Assembly: GCA_963829585.1 (NCBI GenBank)
Contig: CAWHJD010000014.1
Coordinates: 1-64,000, forward strand
Source: Sva-07 sp963829585
GTDB taxonomy: Bacteria; Actinomycetota; Acidimicrobiia; Acidimicrobiales; Ilumatobacteraceae
DNA: 64,000 nt
Direction: 5' to 3'
Below are positions 7,084 to 15,942 of the stretch, in pieces. The translations under genes were made by a program, and so were the position numbers. Every line of letters starts with the position of its first letter. Within the stretch, counting starts at the first letter, position 1. The notes beneath the pieces were generated by a model, which searched no databases, had not been told where the DNA came from, and saw only the letters and a list, made by a program, of their open reading frames with translations.

Positions 7084-9867
7084 GTGACCGAACCACCCAG
7101 CGGTGAGGTGACCTTCCTGTTCACCGACATCGAGGGATCGACGCTGCTCTGGGATCAGTGGCCCGACATCATGGAAGCTGCACTCACCGAGCACGATCAG
7201 CGCGTGCGTGCGGTGGTCGACGCCTGGGGCGGTTACGTCTTCACGACTGCCGGCGACAGCTTCTCGGTCGCATTCGGATCGCCGACCGATGCCGTGTCCG
7301 CAGCCATCGCGATCCAGCTGGCGATGCGCGAGCCGGCGCTCGGTCTCGACCTGCGGGTGCGCATGGGTCTCCACACCGGATCGGCATCAGCCAGGGACGG
7401 CGACTACTTCGGCGGGGCCCTCAACCGGTGCGCGCGTCTCACGTCGACGGCGCACGGTGGCCAGATCCTGCTGTCGGGCTCGACGATGGAGCTCGTCGCC
7501 GGCGCGTTGCCCGCTGGTGTGGAACTGCTCGACCTGGGAGTACATCGCCTCCGTGACCTGGCAGAACCCGAGCGGATCCATCAACTGACCCACCCCGAAC
7601 TCGAGTCGTCGTTCCCCAAACTGCGATCACTCGAAGGGCCGGGCGACACCCTCCCGAGCCAACTCACCAGCTTCGTCGGCCGTGTACGCGAGACCGCCGA
7701 CGTCGAGGCGCTCCTCGGCGAGCACCGCCTCGTCACTCTGTCGGGCGCCGGTGGTGCGGGCAAGACCCGTCTGGCGCTGGAGGTGGCCGAGCATCTCGTG
7801 GGTTCGTTCCCCGATGGGCTCCGTTTCGCAGAACTTGCGGCGCTCTTCGACAAGGACGTGTTCGAGAACGAGGTGGCGGAACGCTTCGGCGCCACACCAG
7901 TGGCCGATGTCCCACTTGCCACGACGATCGCCGAAACCATCGGCAAGCGCCGCATGTTGGTGATCCTCGACAATTGTGAGCAGATCGTCGAACACGTGGC
8001 TGCGCTGAGTCGTGACCTGTTGCTCGCGTGCCCAAACCTCCACATCGTCGCGACCAGTCGTGAACGGTTGGCCATCGCCGGCGAAGTCGTCTATCGCGTC
8101 CCGTCGCTCTCCTTGCCACCGGCGGATGTCGACGCGGCGACCTGCATGGAGTTCGACGCCGTCCGTCTCTTCTTCGACCGGGCACGGCTCGTCGACCCGG
8201 GGTTCGAAGTCGGGCCGACCAACGTCGGTGACGTCGTTGCGATCTGTCGTCGTCTCGACGGCATCCCATTGGCGCTCGAGCTCGCTGCGGCCCGGGTGAG
8301 ATCGATGTCCGCGGCGCAGATCTCGACGCGGCTCGACGAACGCTTTCGGATCCTCACGGCCACCGAACGTTCCGGTAGCGATCGTCAACAGACACTGTTG
8401 CGAACCATCGAATGGAGTCACGACCTTCTCGACGTGCACGAACGCACTGTCTTTCGTCGCCTCGGGGCGTTCGTCTCCCACTTCGGTCTCGAGGCGGCCG
8501 AGCAGGTGGCTGCAGGCGGTCCGATCGACGAGTTCGACGTGCTGGAACTCATCACCGGCTTGGTCGACAAGTCGATGGTCACGACCGAGCCCGGCGCCGA
8601 CGGTCAGATCCGCTACCAGCTGCTCGAGAGCATCCGCGAATTCGCGCTCCGCCAACTCGACGAGGCATCGGAACGCGAGGCAACTGCCCGGCGTCATGCC
8701 GGTTACCACGCAGACCTCGCAGAGTCGCTGCAGGCCATGTATCGCCGAGGTGATCTCGCCGGAGCTCTCGTGCGCCTCGACGAATCGGAGGACAACTTCC
8801 GGTCGGCGCTGCGGTTCACGCTGGATGCCGCAGAGTGGGAACTGGCTGCTCGTCTCGTCGGCGGGCTGGGATACCTGTGGTACGCCGCGGGAACCCATCG
8901 CGAGGGGGTCCAGTGGTGTCGGGAACTGTTCGATGCCGATCCTGACCTCTCCGACCTCAAACGCGCCGGAGCGCTGCACAGCTACGCCAGCCTGCTCGGG
9001 GTGACGGGACGACCGGATCTGGGTATCGAGGTGAGTTACGAGCAGATCGCGTTGCGCCGGCAACTCGGTGATCCGATTCGACTCGGTGCCGCCCTCAACA
9101 ACTTGGGCAACCTCATGAGCGACATCGGGGACCACCTCGGGGCGCGACCGGTCCTCGAGGAGGCGATCGAGAAGTTCCACGAGGGAGGCGAACATGCGTC
9201 GCTGGTGTTGAGCAGCCTCGGCGGTGGTGCGTGGTGGGTCGGCGACTATGACGACGCCGAACGTCGCTACCGCGAGGCCCTCCACGAGGCTCGAGCGGCC
9301 GAGGATGCATACGCCATCGCGGTGGCGATGGGAGGAATCGGCCAGTGCCTCGCGTCAGTCGGCAGGTGGGAGGAGGCGAGATCCTCGTTGGTCGAGACTC
9401 GGGAGCGGTTCGAGGAGCTCAACGTCACTCCGGGTGTGGCAGATTCGGACTTCTTCCTGGCACTGGTCGAGCGGGGAGTCGGCTCGCTCGTCGAGTCAGC
9501 CCGCCGACTGCAGATGGCGCTCAATGCGCCCGGCGAGACCTGGTACGACGAAGCCGACTACTGGATCGCCCAGGTGACGGCCTCGATCATCGACGACCAT
9601 TCGACAGCAGCGATGCTGATCGGAGCCGCGGCGGCCCGATACGAACGGAGCAGCGTTGCCCAATCGGTGTCGATCGTGAGCGAACTCGAACAGACCACGC
9701 ACGAGCTCCAGCGCCTCCTGGGCCCCGAGGAATTCGGTCGCTGTCACCGTGCCGGTGGTCGCCGGACCAGAACCGAGATCGTGCTGGCGACCAATGAGGC
9801 GCTCGAATCGTTCATCGCCGGCTTCGAGGGGTCCGACTCCGATGGAGACACGGACCGTGGCCTCTGA
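7084..9867 (+). CDS. Class III nucleotide cyclase - STAND ATPase - TPR protein
   Basis: 927 residues. Residues ~8-175 are a class III adenylate/guanylate cyclase domain: FTDIEGST carries the first metal Asp, TAGDSFSVAF the second, and GALNRCARL the Asn/Arg transition-state pair. Residues ~200-480 are an AfsR/LuxR-type STAND NTPase with Walker A GAGGAGKTRLA (about 221-231) and Walker B LVILDNCEQ (about 293-301). The rest (~500-900) is helical repeats of TPR type. This architecture is common in actinobacteria; most members are uncharacterised and the cyclase may be regulated by the NTPase. The GTG start at 7084 overlaps no other gene. The next gene starts 26 bases before this one ends, so the two are probably co-translated. 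Confidence 0.88.
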   Translation: MTEPPSGEVTFLFTDIEGSTLLWDQWPDIMEAALTEHDQRVRAVVDAWGGYVFTTAGDSFSVAFGSPTDAVSAAIAIQLAMREPALGLDLRVRMGLHTGSASARDGDYFGGALNRCARLTSTAHGGQILLSGSTMELVAGALPAGVELLDLGVHRLRDLAEPERIHQLTHPELESSFPKLRSLEGPGDTLPSQLTSFVGRVRETADVEALLGEHRLVTLSGAGGAGKTRLALEVAEHLVGSFPDGLRFAELAALFDKDVFENEVAERFGATPVADVPLATTIAETIGKRRMLVILDNCEQIVEHVAALSRDLLLACPNLHIVATSRERLAIAGEVVYRVPSLSLPPADVDAATCMEFDAVRLFFDRARLVDPGFEVGPTNVGDVVAICRRLDGIPLALELAAARVRSMSAAQISTRLDERFRILTATERSGSDRQQTLLRTIEWSHDLLDVHERTVFRRLGAFVSHFGLEAAEQVAAGGPIDEFDVLELITGLVDKSMVTTEPGADGQIRYQLLESIREFALRQLDEASEREATARRHAGYHADLAESLQAMYRRGDLAGALVRLDESEDNFRSALRFTLDAAEWELAARLVGGLGYLWYAAGTHREGVQWCRELFDADPDLSDLKRAGALHSYASLLGVTGRPDLGIEVSYEQIALRRQLGDPIRLGAALNNLGNLMSDIGDHLGARPVLEEAIEKFHEGGEHASLVLSSLGGGAWWVGDYDDAERRYREALHEARAAEDAYAIAVAMGGIGQCLASVGRWEEARSSLVETRERFEELNVTPGVADSDFFLALVERGVGSLVESARRLQMALNAPGETWYDEADYWIAQVTASIIDDHSTAAMLIGAAAARYERSSVAQSVSIVSELEQTTHELQRLLGPEEFGRCHRAGGRRTRTEIVLATNEALESFIAGFEGSDSDGDTDRGL

Positions 9868-11794
9868 TCCCCGGGCCATCGAGATCGTCGCACGAGTCGC
9901 GCCCGACGCGTCCGACGAGCACGACCTGTTCTTCGAGGGCTCCGACGGGGCCGACCGCCCGTCGCGGGTCGGCCCCGAGGAGTACCGGCGCTACGTCGGC
10001 GAGACGTGGCATCAGCGCGGGCAGGAATGCACGGGATTCGCCCTGGCCGCCATCGCCAACTTCCTGACGCGCAGGCAGCTCGGAGACGACGGCGCTCCTT
10101 CGGTGAGCCGTCGGATGCTCTACGAGATGGCGCAGCGATACGACGGGAACACCGGGACGTCGTGGGACGAGACCTCGACCCTTCGAGGTGCACTCAAGGG
10201 TTGGAGTCGCACCGGTGCCGCCCGTGACGAGCTGTGGCCGTACGACCCGCACGACGAGGACAACTCGGTTCACGGAACCCTCACGCTCGCCCGCCTGCTC
10301 GATGCCCGGACGCGCCCGCTGAGGTCGTACCGCAAGATCCGGGAGCGCCAGGTCGACGTGATGAAGGGTGCCCTCGCCGACGGACACGTTCTCTACGTCA
10401 GTGCTCGTTTGCACGTCGGGTGGTACCGGCTGTTCCTCCGCGACGACAACGATCAGCCGGTGATCACGATCCTGCCCGACGATGAGCCCTTGGGCGGCCA
10501 CGCGTTCGTGATCGTCGGGTACGACGACGAACGGGCTGCCTTCTGGGTGCACAATTCGTGGGGTCCTGAGTGGGGTGTCGAGGGCTACGCGCTGCTGCCG
10601 TACGTCGACTGGGAAGTCCGCGGTCAGGATGCATGGGTCGTCGACATCGAACCACCGCGGGTCGACCCACCGCCGTCGCGTGGTGGCGAGGTGGCAGGCA
10701 TCGTGACCGTGGGCGGGGGACCGGCGACTGCCGCCGAGACCCTCTCGTACCGAGAGATGTGGCCGCATCTGCTGGTGCTGCGCGACGACGGCAGGCTGGC
10801 GTCGGACGGCCTCTACGAGATGGACGCGGGATCCGTCGGCACCATGCTCTTCCTGTTCCAGGAGGCCACCATCGAGTGGACGCGTCGGCGCCTGGTGATC
10901 GTGGTCGACGGTGGATACCTCCCGACAGCGGAAACGATCGAACGTCAACGAGTGCTGCGCGACCGGTTGATGAACGAGGAGATCTACCCGATCTTCGTCG
11001 TCTGGGAGACGTCGTGGTGGTCGGATCTCGAGGACGAACTGAACGCGTGGCTGGAACGCTTCGGCGGGTCACCCGATCATGTCGATGTCGAGCGCGCGGC
11101 GATCGACCGATCGACGGCGGGACTCATCTGGTACGAGGTCATCCGTCGGTCGTCCGCCGCATGCGCATCACCTGGCGGTGGCGCCAGGCTGCTCGCCGAG
11201 GCGATAGCGACCAAGCGGAGTCAACAACCGACTCCCAGGCGGGGTCCATTCGATCTCCACCTCGTTTCCCACGGCGCCGGCGACCTGCTCGCCGCCGAAC
11301 TCGCCGGACTGCTGCCACAGCCGATCTCGACAGCGACCGCTCTGGCCCCGGCGACGGCCGTGCCGGCCTTCCAGGGTGCGTACGGAGCCTTGCTCGACAG
11401 CGGTCGGCTCGACCATCTGGCCGTCGTGACCCTCGACGCAGTCGCCGAGGACGCCGATCGTGTCGGGCCGCTCGACCGGTCGTTCCTCCGACTCATCCCG
11501 GAACTTCGGATCGATCCGGGCGAGGCGGTGTCGCAGTGGCGGCCGGCGGTCGGCCCGGCCGCAGGAATCGGAGATCGGTACCTGTCCGATGGAGGACTCG
11601 GTGCCCATCGAGACGCCGGTCGGCTCAGCTGTGTGGACGTCTCCGAGTCGAGTCATCTCGACCTCGTCGGGGATGTCGCCGTCCACGAGTGGCTCGTCGG
11701 GACGATGCGGAGTCACGAATCGTCGTCCGTCCCACTTCCGACCGTGCAATCCGACCCTCTCGCGTCGGCCAGAGCGGCACTCCGCGCGCGCTGA
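9842..11794 (+). CDS. Papain-like (C1) peptidase fused to alpha/beta-hydrolase-like domain
   Basis: 650 residues. The N-terminal half is a papain-fold peptidase: QECTGFAL with catalytic Cys63, GGHAFVIVGYDD with His220 and VHNSWGPEWG with Asn238. The C-terminal half (~300-640) looks like an alpha/beta hydrolase: RRLVIVVDGGYLPTAE, then IYPIFVVWETSWWSDLEDEL and a nucleophile-elbow-like HLVSHGAGDLLAAEL. There the expected Gly-x-Ser-x-Gly reads Ser-His-Gly-Ala-Gly, so the hydrolase Ser may be displaced. A late His is in SSHLDLVGD. No signal peptide was seen. The start at 9842 lies inside the cyclase gene, which suggests a functional pair. Such fusions are unusual; the substrate is unknown. Confidence 0.8.
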   Translation: METRTVASDPRAIEIVARVAPDASDEHDLFFEGSDGADRPSRVGPEEYRRYVGETWHQRGQECTGFALAAIANFLTRRQLGDDGAPSVSRRMLYEMAQRYDGNTGTSWDETSTLRGALKGWSRTGAARDELWPYDPHDEDNSVHGTLTLARLLDARTRPLRSYRKIRERQVDVMKGALADGHVLYVSARLHVGWYRLFLRDDNDQPVITILPDDEPLGGHAFVIVGYDDERAAFWVHNSWGPEWGVEGYALLPYVDWEVRGQDAWVVDIEPPRVDPPPSRGGEVAGIVTVGGGPATAAETLSYREMWPHLLVLRDDGRLASDGLYEMDAGSVGTMLFLFQEATIEWTRRRLVIVVDGGYLPTAETIERQRVLRDRLMNEEIYPIFVVWETSWWSDLEDELNAWLERFGGSPDHVDVERAAIDRSTAGLIWYEVIRRSSAACASPGGGARLLAEAIATKRSQQPTPRRGPFDLHLVSHGAGDLLAAELAGLLPQPISTATALAPATAVPAFQGAYGALLDSGRLDHLAVVTLDAVAEDADRVGPLDRSFLRLIPELRIDPGEAVSQWRPAVGPAAGIGDRYLSDGGLGAHRDAGRLSCVDVSESSHLDLVGDVAVHEWLVGTMRSHESSSVPLPTVQSDPLASARAALRAR

Positions 11795-11813
11795 GGGCGC
11801 GAGAGCGGGTTCG

Positions 11814-12500
11814 TCAGGTCGGCGTGGGGTCGACCCGGGGTGACTCTGACGGCAGGCCGCTGAGGTGGGCCGCGTCGTTGTAGCGGATGAGCTGCCAGGT
11901 ACCCGACGGTGCCCGACGGAATTCGGTGATCGACGTGTTCAGGGTCTGCAGCTCGAAGGAGCCCGTCGGGGCGGCGCGCAGGAGTTGACGGAACGCGGCA
12001 TCGACCACACCGCCGTGGCACGCCACCACGATCGTGCGCCCAGCATGCTCGCGCACGGTTCGGGAGATGGCGGCCCCGACACGGAGGTGGAATTCCGCAG
12101 TCGTCTCGCCACCGGGGAACACGTCGTGGTGGGGGTCGCCACTCCAGTCGGGCGACCCGAAGCGCTCGACGTAGCCGCCGAAGCTCATGCCGTCGATCTG
12201 CGGACCCGGATCGTGCTCGCCGAAGCCGCCGTCGATCTCGAGCCCGATGTCGGCGAACGACCGGGCGATGATCTCGGCCGTCTCGATCGCGCGCTGGAAA
12301 TTGCTGGCGATCAGTACGCCGGGGGCCAGCTCGCCCGTCTCGCTCAGTCGTTCCCGAAGGCGCTCGGCCTGCAGACGTCCCAACGGCGAGAGGCCCGTGC
12401 ACGAGCGGAATCCACCGATCACCCGGTTCACGGTGACGTTCGATTCGCCGTGGCGGATCAGAACGAGCGTGGTCGGATGTTCTTCGGTGGAGTCGGTCAC
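11814..12500 (-). CDS. Histidine phosphatase superfamily (phosphoglycerate-mutase-like) protein
   Basis: 228 residues. The catalytic RHGES motif (His17) is followed by the GGFRSCTGLSPLGRLQAERL segment, the ASNFQRAIETAEIIA segment with the conserved Arg, a GGET loop and the second catalytic His in VVACHGGVVDA. This is a cofactor-independent-type acid phosphatase of the dPGM-like family (co-type GpgP, CobC or broad phosphatases); the substrate cannot be set. The GTG at 12500 overlaps the upstream lipoprotein stop by four bases (GTGA), so translation is likely coupled. It converges with the peptidase fusion gene at 11794. Confidence 0.87.
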   Translation of the reverse strand: MTDSTEEHPTTLVLIRHGESNVTVNRVIGGFRSCTGLSPLGRLQAERLRERLSETGELAPGVLIASNFQRAIETAEIIARSFADIGLEIDGGFGEHDPGPQIDGMSFGGYVERFGSPDWSGDPHHDVFPGGETTAEFHLRVGAAISRTVREHAGRTIVVACHGGVVDAAFRQLLRAAPTGSFELQTLNTSITEFRRAPSGTWQLIRYNDAAHLSGLPSESPRVDPTPT

Positions 12501-13375
12501 GGCTCGTGAGGGTACGCGCCGCAGGGTTCGAAGTTGTTCTCGAGCGGGGTCATCGCTGCGGCGTCGGCACGATCGCGGAACTCCGCCAGGCCGGGCTGTC
12601 CGGCGATCCAGTCGAGACGTCGGGCCTGCCCGTCGGTGTCGGGGTCGACACGGAACACGAACGCGCTGAACGCTTCCGCGAAGTCCTCCTCGGGGTTCGT
12701 CGCGGCGTACGGTCCGAAGAACCCGTCGTCGATCGCGCAGCGCGCGTCGGCGCCTTCGGGGGAGTCCTCCTCGGGATCGACATCGTCGAGCACGTCGGCG
12801 GACCAGAACTCGTCGATCCAGGCGAGCATCAACGAGTCGTCGAGATAACAGCCGTCGCCGTTGAAATACGTCGAACACCCGTCGATGGCCTCGTCGGACC
12901 GTTCGAGTTGCTCCGGCGTCGCCGTGAACACGTGAGTGAACTCATGAGCAAGCGTGAGCAGGAGTTCGTCGGGGTCGGCCTTCGCCTCGACCGTGTTCAC
13001 CGACATCTGGAACTGACTGGCGTCGTCATCGATCGGATTCACGAACGCGAGTGTCTCGGCCGCGTCGTCACCGTTTGGTTCGAAGCCGCCGAACAGTGCC
13101 AGGTCCGACAACTGCTCCTGCGGGGCGATCGTCGCCAGGTCGTCCCAGGCGTCGACGATCGTGGGGTCGGGCATCCCGAAGCACAGCTCGCCGAGATCGC
13201 CGTCGACAACCCGGTACGCCGATGTGAACACCACCGTGGCGTCCTCGCCGCTGAGGGTGTCCTGGCTGCACTCCGCCACTGTCGGCGGATCCGGCACGTC
13301 GTCGCAGGCGCTCGCGCCCCAGACCGTGGCCACGATCACTGCGATCGCCGAGCGACGTCGTGCCGAATGGGTCAC
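12497..13375 (-). CDS. Lipoprotein zinc metallopeptidase (HExxH)
   Basis: 292 residues. A lipoprotein signal peptide (RRRSAIAVIVATVWGASAC, lipobox Cys24) predicts a surface-anchored protein. The zinc motif HEFTH is at 144-148, preceded by LLLTLA. About 80 residues later ATNPEEDFAEAF supplies a Glu-rich third-ligand region, as in the gluzincin-like 'putative zinc-binding metallopeptidase' group. Several Cys suggest disulfides in the outside domain. It is upstream of, and coupled with, the histidine phosphatase gene. Family placement is tentative, but a metallopeptidase is likely. Confidence 0.72.
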   Translation of the reverse strand: MTHSARRRSAIAVIVATVWGASACDDVPDPPTVAECSQDTLSGEDATVVFTSAYRVVDGDLGELCFGMPDPTIVDAWDDLATIAPQEQLSDLALFGGFEPNGDDAAETLAFVNPIDDDASQFQMSVNTVEAKADPDELLLTLAHEFTHVFTATPEQLERSDEAIDGCSTYFNGDGCYLDDSLMLAWIDEFWSADVLDDVDPEEDSPEGADARCAIDDGFFGPYAATNPEEDFAEAFSAFVFRVDPDTDGQARRLDWIAGQPGLAEFRDRADAAAMTPLENNFEPCGAYPHEP

Positions 13376-13453
13376 CGCTCGATCATGTCAGCCATTGTCC
13401 GCCTTGATCGAAAGTGCGCCCGTGCGGCAACCTGCGCCGTACAGTTCGCACCG

Positions 13454-14272
13454 ATGGGTGAGCGCGTCGGCGACAGGTATCTGGTCAGTGATGACGAACG
13501 TGCCCGCTTCGAACGGGACGGGTACGTCCATCTCCGGGGCGTCTTGAGTGCCGACGAGGTCGATGCCATCGAGGTCGTCTACGACGCGTTCATGCGTGGC
13601 GAGATCGACGTGCCCGGCAAGGACCTCTCCGACATGGTGACAGGGGAGTACGGGACCGATCCGAGCCACTACGCGATCTTCAACGTGATGCTGCCTCGGC
13701 GCTACCACCCCGACTGGCAGGACAACATCTTCGAACGAGTGGGGTTGTCGATCGCCGAGCAGTTGTGCGGAGAAGGCATGGTGCTCGACTTCGACCAGCT
13801 CCTCGCGAAGCAGCCCGGCCGTGCCGACGCCGTGTTCGCGTGGCATCAGGACCAGGCCTACTGGATCAACACCGACGATCGCCGTACCGCCACGTGCTGG
13901 CTCGCGGTCGACGACTCCACGATCGAGAACGGTTGCATGCAGTTCCTTCCCGGGAGCCATCGCGAATCCGTCCGACCACATCGTCCGCTCAGCGGCAGCC
14001 GTGAGGACCAGCACACACTGGTGACCGATCTGCGGCCCGACGACGTGCTCGTTCCCGTGGAGATCCGTCGCGGCGACATCACCGTCCACAACGAGGGTGT
14101 GCTGCACGGATCGGGCGGCAACACCTCCACGACCAGTCGTCGTCGGGCCTACATCACTGCGTTCCGCTCGGTGGAGGCGGTCCGTCAGGAGCGTGCGCTC
14201 GGTTTCACGCACTCGCACAACGACGCTCCCGACCTGCTCGCCAACGTCGACGGCCTCCTCGCCTCCGACTGA
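13454..14272 (+). CDS. Phytanoyl-CoA dioxygenase (PhyH) family protein
   Basis: 272 residues. It is a non-haem Fe(II)/2-oxoglutarate oxygenase of the PhyH family. The Fe ligands are His131 and Asp133 (WHQDQAYW) and His218 (NEGVLHGSGG), with the 2-oxoglutarate-binding Arg about 11 residues later (TSRRRAYI). N-terminal RFERDGYVHLRGVL and ENGCMQFLPGSH are also typical. Substrates in bacteria range from ectoine to secondary metabolites; none can be assigned here. Start: ATG at 13454; longer readings upstream run over the lipoprotein gene. Two tandem copies of a hairpin-type repeat follow directly after the stop. Confidence 0.88.
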   Translation: MGERVGDRYLVSDDERARFERDGYVHLRGVLSADEVDAIEVVYDAFMRGEIDVPGKDLSDMVTGEYGTDPSHYAIFNVMLPRRYHPDWQDNIFERVGLSIAEQLCGEGMVLDFDQLLAKQPGRADAVFAWHQDQAYWINTDDRRTATCWLAVDDSTIENGCMQFLPGSHRESVRPHRPLSGSREDQHTLVTDLRPDDVLVPVEIRRGDITVHNEGVLHGSGGNTSTTSRRRAYITAFRSVEAVRQERALGFTHSHNDAPDLLANVDGLLASD

Positions 14273-14274
14273 CC

Positions 14275-14332
14275 GGTCTTTCCGGACCCGACCCCGACAG
14301 ACCGGTCTTTCCGGACCCGACCCCGACAGACC
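14275..14332 (+). repeat. Two tandem copies of a 29-bp hairpin element
   Basis: Copies at 14275-14303 and 14304-14332 are identical. Each starts GGTCTTTC and ends GACAGACC, so the arms pair with one mismatch around a CGGACCCGACCCC core. A third, perfectly palindromic copy is at 25052. They lie two bases after the PhyH stop and may act as a terminator. Confidence 0.7.
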
Positions 14333-14351
14333 GGTGTTCTAGGGTCGGTAC

Positions 14352-15367
14352 ATGCAGTTGACCTACTCCGAGTTCGAGTTGATGCAGGACCATCCCGACC
14401 TGCAACCTCAGGTGATCCTCGGACAACGCGTGCACGGTGGATTCGACGACAGCGGCGCCTACCGACCACCGCGGGCCCTCGTTCGTGAACGAGCACTCGA
14501 TGCGTGGACGGATGCGCTGCGGATGCGCGGTGGCGACGTGTTCGACGCGAACTCCTCCCTCCTGGCCGGTGCTCGTGTCGTCAACGTCGCGCAGCAGCGG
14601 GTCCTCCTGCGCAACGGGCTCGGTAGATGGTTCTGGAATCAGCTGACCGTCACCGGCAAGATCGAGGCGCGGGGACGGCTCTTGGCCGACATCGCCTTTC
14701 CCGACCTCCAGCCCGTGATCGTCGAGGACATCTCCGAGATGGCGATCGGCCATCTCGGCGGTGGGTTGCTCGTCGCCCACGGGCTCGATGAAGGCGGCCA
14801 ACCCGACCTCGGCATCGGCGGCCACGACGTGATGTGGTTCCTCGCCCGCGATCTGGCCTTCGGGGAGGACGCCTACCCCGACGCCGAACCGCCTGACAAC
14901 ATCGGCCGCCCCGACGCCGGCACCCGCTACATGCCCGAGCTCCCGCCGGAGATCGAAGGGCTGATCTCGCTGCTCGCCAACCTGCTCATCATCGAGTTCC
15001 GCGCCGAACTCGGTTTCGCCGAGGCCCAGGCGATCCTTCGTGCACCCGACGTGTTCGTCGATCGACGCGAGGACGCGGAACTCGCCGCCGAGATCATCGA
15101 GCGGATCCGTACCGACGAGCTCATCCACGTCCGGTCGCTGTGCGTGTACCTCGGCGAGCTGCGATCGGTCACCTTCCGCACAGCCGACGGCGGCACCGTC
15201 AGCGGGAGTGAACTCATCGATCGCTTCTGGGACGGGATGGTGCACTGGGCGACCGTCGAGCAGCCGGCGCTCAACGTCGAACGAGTCCGCCCCGAAGTCG
15301 AGGCTACATCGCCACGCACCCCGAGGCGGATCGCGTACGCGCCGAATTCGACGCCGCCGAGGGCTGA
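14352..15367 (+). CDS. Predicted ferritin-like protein (one frameshift)
   Basis: About 338 residues. Acidic and His residues fall in helical segments (IVEDISEMAIGHLGGG, LIIEFRAELGFAEAQ, ERIRTDELIHVRSL). The E...ExxH pattern points to a ferritin-like diiron fold, but this is inference. Around 15300 the reading frame moves: frame one loses sense after RPEVEATS, while another frame continues GYIATHPEADRVRAEF to a TGA at 15367, three bases before the converging membrane-protein stop. A single lost base explains it. No closer family was recognised. Confidence 0.55.
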
Positions 15368-15370
15368 ACG

Positions 15371-15883
15371 TCAGACCCGGCAGGCTCCGCTCGATCGCAG
15401 CCGGGCCCGTAGGGCCCAGGCGAGCATCGCGATCGACGCGACCGCGAGGAGTGGCTGGACCGGTTCGAACCACTGGCGGGCACCCGTTGCCCCGAGCGCG
15501 ACGATCACCAGTTTGTTGCACACCGGACAGCCGACGGCGAAGAACGACAACAGGCCGGCGATGCCGCCGTTGCGTGTCGGTGCGTCGATCTCCTCGGGGG
15601 CAGAGGGTGGACCGGTGATGCCGGCGACGTCGCGGACGTAGGTCGCGGCGAGCAGCCCGCCGAGGACGGCAGTGATCACCAACGTGGGGTACGACCACCA
15701 CGTCACGGGCACGGGCCGCCCGAAGACCGGATTCGGGATCACGTCGGTCGGCAGGCCGATCAACAGCGCCACGATCACGGCTGCGACGGCTGCTGCCGCC
15801 CAGCGGCGTGACGACCAGCCGGCGAGACTGCCCCAGGACGACGTGGAGCGTGTGGGTGGGAGTTGGAGGTCGACCACGCCCAC
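15371..15883 (-). CDS. Integral membrane protein with CPVCNK motif
   Basis: 170 residues from a GTG at 15883. Four hydrophobic segments are visible (AAAAVAAVIVALLIGLP, PTLVITAVLGGLLAATYV, AGLLSFFAVGCPVCNKLVIV and PLLAVASIAMLAWALRA). The third holds a Cys-Pro-Val-Cys-Asn-Lys motif, a thioredoxin-like CxxC inside a membrane helix, as in some vitamin-K-epoxide-reductase or thiol-redox membrane proteins. Many actinobacteria carry such proteins; the function is unknown. The CxxC suggests metal or thiol redox chemistry. Confidence 0.65.
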   Translation of the reverse strand: MGVVDLQLPPTRSTSSWGSLAGWSSRRWAAAAVAAVIVALLIGLPTDVIPNPVFGRPVPVTWWSYPTLVITAVLGGLLAATYVRDVAGITGPPSAPEEIDAPTRNGGIAGLLSFFAVGCPVCNKLVIVALGATGARQWFEPVQPLLAVASIAMLAWALRARLRSSGACRV

Positions 15884-15905
15884 ACCCTAGGGGGTATCAC
15901 CGTGT

Positions 15906-15941
15906 AAGTGAACCCTGCAAGTGAACCCTGCAAGTGAACCC
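15906..15941. repeat. Three direct repeats of AAGTGAACCC, 13-bp period
   Basis: AAGTGAACCC occurs at 15906, 15919 and 15932, with CTGC or similar between copies. The repeats sit in the 59-base gap between two minus-strand genes, just after the peptidase stop. They could be an operator for the membrane-protein gene or a slippage product. Confidence 0.6.
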
Positions 15942-15942
15942 G

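Noticed and set aside
7627..9285. Antisense frame of 552 residues
   Set aside because: It is the shadow of the cyclase-STAND gene; the composition is typical of the reverse strand of a GC-rich gene and it has no motifs.
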